From assembly GCF_003325475.1 (NCBI RefSeq), contig NZ_CP029495.1, forward strand, positions 2,852,001 to 2,916,000: a stretch of DNA of 64,000 nucleotides. Reading direction: 5' to 3'. This DNA is from Chromobacterium phragmitis (GTDB lineage: Bacteria > Pseudomonadota > Gammaproteobacteria > Burkholderiales > Chromobacteriaceae). The notes under the pieces are model-generated. The model was not told the origin of the DNA and searched no databases. It saw only the letters and a program-made list of their open reading frames with translations. How positions within the stretch are numbered: the stretch's first letter is position 1; every line of letters begins with the position of its first letter. Below, piece after piece: positions 60,009-64,000 of this stretch. Position numbers and translations under genes: made by a program.

Positions 60009-60662
60009 ATGAAACCAACTGCATCCGCTACGCCCAGCCCCTTGTTGCTGACCCCGCGCGACCATACGCTGATCCTGATCGACTTCCAGTCGCAGATGGC
60101 TTTCGCTACTCATTCCATCGATATTCCGACCTTGCGCAACAACGCCGGCCTGGTCGCCAGCGCCGCCGCCGGCTTCGGCGTGTCCGCCATTCTCACCACC
60201 GTGGCCGAGAAGAGTTTTTCCGGGCCGATGTTCGAAGAGGTGACCGCGCCGTTTCCCGACCATAGATTGCTGGACCGCACCTCGATGAATACCTGGGAAG
60301 ACGCCGCGGTGATCGACAAGGTCAACCAGATCGGCAAGGGCCGCATCGTGCTGGCTGGCCTGTGGACCAGCGTCTGCATCGTCGGCCCGGCGCTGTCGGC
60401 GCTGGCCCAGGGCTTCGAGGTCTATGTGATCGCCGACGCCAGCGGCGATGTGTCGACCGAGGCGCACGAGCGCGCGATGGCGCGCATGGAGCAGGCCGGC
60501 GCGCGGCCGATGACCTCGCTGCAATACCTGCTGGAGTTGCAGCGCGACTGGGCGCGAATCGACACCTACGAGCTGACCACTGGCATCGCGGCCAGGCTGG
60601 GCGGCGGCTATGGCCTGGGCATCCAGTACGCCAAGACCATGTTCGGCGGCCGCGAGGGCTGA
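60009..60662 (+). CDS. Isochorismatase-family (YcaC-like) hydrolase
   Basis: The 217-residue cysteine hydrolase has Asp in LILIDFQSQMAFA, Lys in TVAEKSFSGPMFEE and Cys in LAGLWTSVCIVGPAL, the triad of isochorismatase-like enzymes. It is similar in build to YcaC. Its substrate is unknown. GGAGAG lies about 8 bases before the ATG at 60009. Its stop codon is followed directly, in the same frame, by the truncated XapX sequence. Confidence 0.88.
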   Translation: MKPTASATPSPLLLTPRDHTLILIDFQSQMAFATHSIDIPTLRNNAGLVASAAAGFGVSAILTTVAEKSFSGPMFEEVTAPFPDHRLLDRTSMNTWEDAAVIDKVNQIGKGRIVLAGLWTSVCIVGPALSALAQGFEVYVIADASGDVSTEAHERAMARMEQAGARPMTSLQYLLELQRDWARIDTYELTTGIAARLGGGYGLGIQYAKTMFGGREG

Positions 60663-60842
60663 TTCATCCGTTCTTTCGGATTGGCTCCGGCGGCTGCGCC
60701 GCCGGCCATCGCGCTCATCGGTTTGCTGGGCATGCTGATCGGCGAGCAATTGATTCCGCGATGCCTGGCGTTGCGGCATCCGGCACCGGCCGTCGCCAGC
60801 CTGTTCGCCGCGGCCGACATACGACAGGAGAAACAACCATGA
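60663..60842 (+). pseudogene. Truncated XapX-domain gene remnant
   Basis: Between the hydrolase and amidohydrolase, a frame reads PAAAPPAIALIGLLGMLIGE followed by a short polar tail, and stops at 60840-60842, overlapping the next ATG. This matches the second half of the XapX (DUF1427) membrane domain. The first membrane helix and a proper start are missing; only a TTG at 60681 could start it. A deletion that fused the remnant to the hydrolase stop region is likely. Confidence 0.62.
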
Positions 60843-62719
60843 GCGCAGCCGACCTCATCTTGCGCAACGGCCGCTTTACTACCTTGGACCGGCGGCGTCC
60901 GCGCGCCAGCGCCGTCGCCATTCAAAACAAACGCTTCGTCGCGGTGGGAGAGGACGAAGACGTCATGGCGCTGGCCGGCCCGGCCACTCGCGTGATCGAC
61001 CTCAAGGGGCGCGGCGTTTTGCCCGGCCTGATCGACAACCATACCCATCTGGTGCGCGGCGGCCTCAACTTCAATATGGAGCTGCGTTGGGACGGCGTGC
61101 GCTCGCTGGCCGACGCGATGGACATGCTGCGGCGGCAAGTAGCCGTCACGCCCGCGCCGCAATGGGTGCGGGTGGTGGGCGGCTTTGCCGAGCACCAGTT
61201 CGTCGAGAAGCGTTTGCCGACGCTGGATGAGATCAACGCCGCCGCGCCGGACACGCCGGTTTTCCTGCTGCATTTGTACGATCGCGCCTTGCTCAATGGC
61301 GCGGCGCTGCGCGCCGTGGGCTACGGCCGCGACACGCCGGCGCCGCCGGGCGGCGAGATCATCCGCGACGGCAACGGCAACCCAACCGGCCTGCTGTTGG
61401 CCAAGCCCAACGCCGCCATCCTGTACGCGACGCTGGCCAAGGGCCCCAAGCTGCCGTTCGACTACCAGCTCAACTCCACCCGCCACTTCATGCGCGAGCT
61501 GAATCGGCTGGGCGTGACCGGCGTCATCGACGCCGGCGGCGGCTTCCAGAACTACCCGGACGATTACGCGGTGATCCGGCAACTGGCCGACGCCGGGCAG
61601 ATGACGGTGCGGCTGGCCTACAACCTGTTCACCCAGAAGCCGAAGGCGGAAAAAGAGGATTTTCTGACCTGGACCGCCAGCGTCAAATACAAGCAGGGCG
61701 ACGATTATTTCCGCCACAACGGCGCCGGCGAGATGCTGGTGTTTTCCGCCGCCGATTTCGAGGACTTCCGCCAGCCGCGGCCCGACATGCCGCCGGAAAT
61801 GGAGGGCGAACTGGAAGAAGTGGTGCGCATCCTGGCGCAGAACCGCTGGCCGTGGCGCTTGCACGCCACTTACGACGAAACCATCTCCCGCGCGCTGGAC
61901 GTGTTCGAGAAGGTGGATCGCGACATCCCCCTGCAAGGGCTGAATTGGTTCTTCGACCACGCCGAGACCCTTTCCGAGCGCTCGATGGACCGCATCGCCG
62001 CGCTGGGCGGCGGCATCGCGGTGCAGCACCGGATGGCCTACCAGGGAGAGTATTTCGTCGAGCGTTACGGCGCGGCGGCGGCCGAGGCGACGCCGCCCAT
62101 CGCCCGCATGCTGGACAAGGGCTTGAAGGTGTCGGCCGGCACCGACGCCACCCGCGTCGCCTCCTACAATCCCTGGGTGTCGCTGGCCTGGATGATCACC
62201 GGCAAGACTGTCGGCGGCCTGCGGCTCTACCCGCAGCGCAATTGCCTAGACCGCGAAACCGCGCTGCGGATGTGGACCGAGAACGTGGCCTGGTTCACCA
62301 ACGAGGAGGGCGGGCGCGGCCGCATCGAAGTGGGCCAGCTGGCGGATCTGGTCGTGCCGGACCGGGATTTCTTTTCCTGCCCGGAGGACGACATCTCTTT
62401 CCTGGTGTCCGAGCTGACCATGGTGGGCGGCCGCGTCGTCTATGCTGCGGGCGGCTTCGCCGAGCTGGACGACAATGCGCTGCCGCCGGCGATGCCGGAT
62501 TGGTCGCCGGCGCGGACCTTCAAGGGCTACGCCGCCTGGGGCGATCCGCAAGGCGCCGGCCGCCATTCGCTGCATCGCCAGGCCGCCGCCGCTTGCGGCT
62601 GCGCCAGCGCCTGCGGCCTGCACGGCCACCAGCATGCGCGGGCCTGGGGCGCGGAGCTGCCGGTATCGGACGCCAAGGGCTTTTTCGGCGCTTTGGGCTG
62701 CTCCTGCTGGGCGGTGTGA
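60839..62719 (+). CDS. Amidohydrolase (YtcJ-like, metal-dependent)
   Basis: The 626-residue protein has the amidohydrolase start GRGVLPGLIDNHTHLVRGG with the HxH pair, a central His (RLHATYDETIS), FDHAETLS and an SAGTDATRVAS Asp motif. After the barrel, a Cys/His-rich tail (CGCASACGLHGHQHARAW; ALGCSCWAV) closes the protein, as I recall from this subgroup. The substrate is unknown. AGGAG lies about 9 bases before the ATG, which overlaps the XapX remnant stop. Confidence 0.87.
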   Translation: MSAADLILRNGRFTTLDRRRPRASAVAIQNKRFVAVGEDEDVMALAGPATRVIDLKGRGVLPGLIDNHTHLVRGGLNFNMELRWDGVRSLADAMDMLRRQVAVTPAPQWVRVVGGFAEHQFVEKRLPTLDEINAAAPDTPVFLLHLYDRALLNGAALRAVGYGRDTPAPPGGEIIRDGNGNPTGLLLAKPNAAILYATLAKGPKLPFDYQLNSTRHFMRELNRLGVTGVIDAGGGFQNYPDDYAVIRQLADAGQMTVRLAYNLFTQKPKAEKEDFLTWTASVKYKQGDDYFRHNGAGEMLVFSAADFEDFRQPRPDMPPEMEGELEEVVRILAQNRWPWRLHATYDETISRALDVFEKVDRDIPLQGLNWFFDHAETLSERSMDRIAALGGGIAVQHRMAYQGEYFVERYGAAAAEATPPIARMLDKGLKVSAGTDATRVASYNPWVSLAWMITGKTVGGLRLYPQRNCLDRETALRMWTENVAWFTNEEGGRGRIEVGQLADLVVPDRDFFSCPEDDISFLVSELTMVGGRVVYAAGGFAELDDNALPPAMPDWSPARTFKGYAAWGDPQGAGRHSLHRQAAAACGCASACGLHGHQHARAWGAELPVSDAKGFFGALGCSCWAV

Positions 62720-62836
62720 GTCTGCGCCGGCGCGGGCGGGAAAACGCGCCGGCGAGCTTGCTTCACGTTAAGGTTTCGATCCGGGCATTTCGTGTAGAAT
62801 GGCCGCATCGTTAACCCTTTGATGGATGAGTCAAAG

Positions 62837-64000
62837 ATGTTCGCTGCTGACCAGACGATCGCCAAATTCGACCCCGAACTCGCCGCCGCCATTGCCGCGG
62901 AATGCCAACGCCAGGAAGATCACATCGAGCTGATCGCCTCGGAAAACTACACCAGCCCGGCCGTCATGGAAGCCCAAGGCTCCCAGCTGACCAACAAGTA
63001 TGCCGAAGGCTACCCGGGCAAGCGCTTCTACGGCGGTTGCGAGCACGTCGACGTCGTCGAGCAACTGGCCATCGACCGCGTCAAGCAGCTGTTCGGCGCC
63101 GAATACGCCAACGTCCAGCCGCACTCCGGCTCCCAGGCCAACCAGGCGGTGTACTTCTCCATCCTGAAGCCGGGCGACACCGTGATGGGCATGAACCTGG
63201 GCCACGGCGGCCACCTGACCCACGGCTCTCCGGCCAATCTGTCCGGCAAGATGTTCAACATCGTCGCCTACGGCCTGAACGACAAGGAAGAAATCGACTA
63301 CGACGACATGGAGCGCGTGGCGATGGAAACCAAGCCGAAGCTGATCATCGGCGGCGCGTCCGCCTACGCCTTGCGCTTCGACTTCGAGCGCATGGGCCAG
63401 ATCGCCAAGAAGGTCGGCGCTTACTTCATGGTCGACATGGCTCACTATGCCGGCCTGGTGGCCGCGGGCCTGTACCCGAACCCGGTGCCGCACGCCGACT
63501 TCGTGACCTCCACCACCCACAAGACCCTGCGCGGCCCGCGCGGCGGCATCATCCTGGCCAAGGCGGAGTTCGAGAAGAGCATCAACAGCAATGTGTTCCC
63601 GACGCTGCAAGGCGGCCCGCTGGAGCACGTGATCGCCGCCAAGGCCGTCGCCTTCAAGGAAGCGCTGCAGCCGGAATTCAAGGCGTATCAGGAACAAGTG
63701 ATCAAGAACGCCGCCATCATGGCCAAGACCCTGGCCGAGCGCGGCCTGCGCATCGTGTCCGGCCGCACCGAGAGCCACGTGTTCCTGGTCGACCTGCGCG
63801 CCAAGGGCCTGACCGGCAAGCAAGCCGACGCGTTGCTGGGCCGCGCCCACATCACCGTCAACAAGAACGCGATTCCGAACGATCCGGAAACCCCGTTCGT
63901 CACCTCCGGCATCCGCATCGGCTCCCCGGCCATCACCACCCGCGGCTTCAAGGAAGCCGAGGCCATCGAAGTGGCCAATCTGGTCGCCGACGTGCTGGAC
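62837..64000 (+). CDS. glyA: Serine hydroxymethyltransferase (3' end beyond window)
   Basis: 388 codons are present of about 416. The PLP enzyme interconverts serine and glycine with tetrahydrofolate. Visible are ELIASENYTSPAV, YPGKRFYGGCEHVD, the MVDMAHYAGLVAAGLYP segment and the lysine motif TSTTHKTLRGPRGG, where the Lys binds PLP, then VTSGIRIGSPA. Codon bias is strong, consistent with high expression. A TAGAAT at 62795-62800 may be its -10 box. The right edge cuts the C-terminal helices. Confidence 0.96.
   Translation, partial: MFAADQTIAKFDPELAAAIAAECQRQEDHIELIASENYTSPAVMEAQGSQLTNKYAEGYPGKRFYGGCEHVDVVEQLAIDRVKQLFGAEYANVQPHSGSQANQAVYFSILKPGDTVMGMNLGHGGHLTHGSPANLSGKMFNIVAYGLNDKEEIDYDDMERVAMETKPKLIIGGASAYALRFDFERMGQIAKKVGAYFMVDMAHYAGLVAAGLYPNPVPHADFVTSTTHKTLRGPRGGIILAKAEFEKSINSNVFPTLQGGPLEHVIAAKAVAFKEALQPEFKAYQEQVIKNAAIMAKTLAERGLRIVSGRTESHVFLVDLRAKGLTGKQADALLGRAHITVNKNAIPNDPETPFVTSGIRIGSPAITTRGFKEAEAIEVANLVADVLD

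Overview
The window is a GC-rich, densely coded bacterial chromosome segment of 64 kb. It carries about 65 protein genes, two tRNA genes and no rRNA, CRISPR array or insertion sequence. Gene content (a barnase/barstar pair, an MdfA-type efflux pump, the gloB-methyltransferase-rnhA-dnaQ order, ispD-ispF, an initiator tRNA) and codon bias fit a free-living betaproteobacterium. Chromobacterium or a close relative in the Neisseriales is the most likely source. That placement is inference from gene content, not a database result.

Layout. 1-6800: a hydrogenase/formate module. hypA-hypB-hypF (NiFe hydrogenase maturation) run left and leave the window inside hypF. hydN-fdhF-moaA-hupE run right. fdhF carries Cys where the E. 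coli enzyme has selenocysteine, and a sigma-54-type promoter precedes hydN. 7359-10837: a four-gene glycine betaine/choline-type ABC importer. 11033-13649: tRNA-Ser(CGA), a dicarboxylate/amino acid symporter, and a secreted barnase-like RNase with its barstar inhibitor. 13822-19507: murI, apbC, an MdfA-like pump and metG. 19912-24826: small unknown proteins, tRNA-fMet, a GNAT acetyltransferase, yaaA, dtd and a FUSC-family membrane protein. 24883-31587: mltD, gloB, a methyltransferase, rnhA, dnaQ, ispD, ispF and rpiA. 31731-35139: phoU behind a Pho-box-like promoter, ppx and a CorA-type transporter.

35191-39012: a DUF1902/HicA toxin-antitoxin pair whose toxin gene is frameshifted, pncA, and a copA-copZ copper module with a palindromic operator lying in its promoter spacer. 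39061-44539: a DUF190 protein, a metallo-beta-lactamase-fold hydrolase, an S9 peptidase and a polar amino acid uptake system with no ATPase gene beside it. 44951-50676: a tightly coupled lipid-type operon. It holds a CDP-alcohol phosphotransferase, a CdsA-like cytidylyltransferase, a PlsC acyltransferase, an alpha/beta-hydrolase-methyltransferase fusion, a PAP2-tyrosine phosphatase fusion and a small membrane protein. It resembles E. coli ynbABCD with an added acyltransferase, and is the best candidate here for a poorly described system.

51172-64000: lgt, ilvD, an mdtJI-type SMR pair, a RecF-like ATPase, an 840-base AT-rich intergenic region, an unrecognised 354-residue protein, a LysR regulator divergent from a pirin/isochorismatase-type hydrolase/amidohydrolase operon containing a truncated XapX remnant, and glyA, which runs off the right edge.
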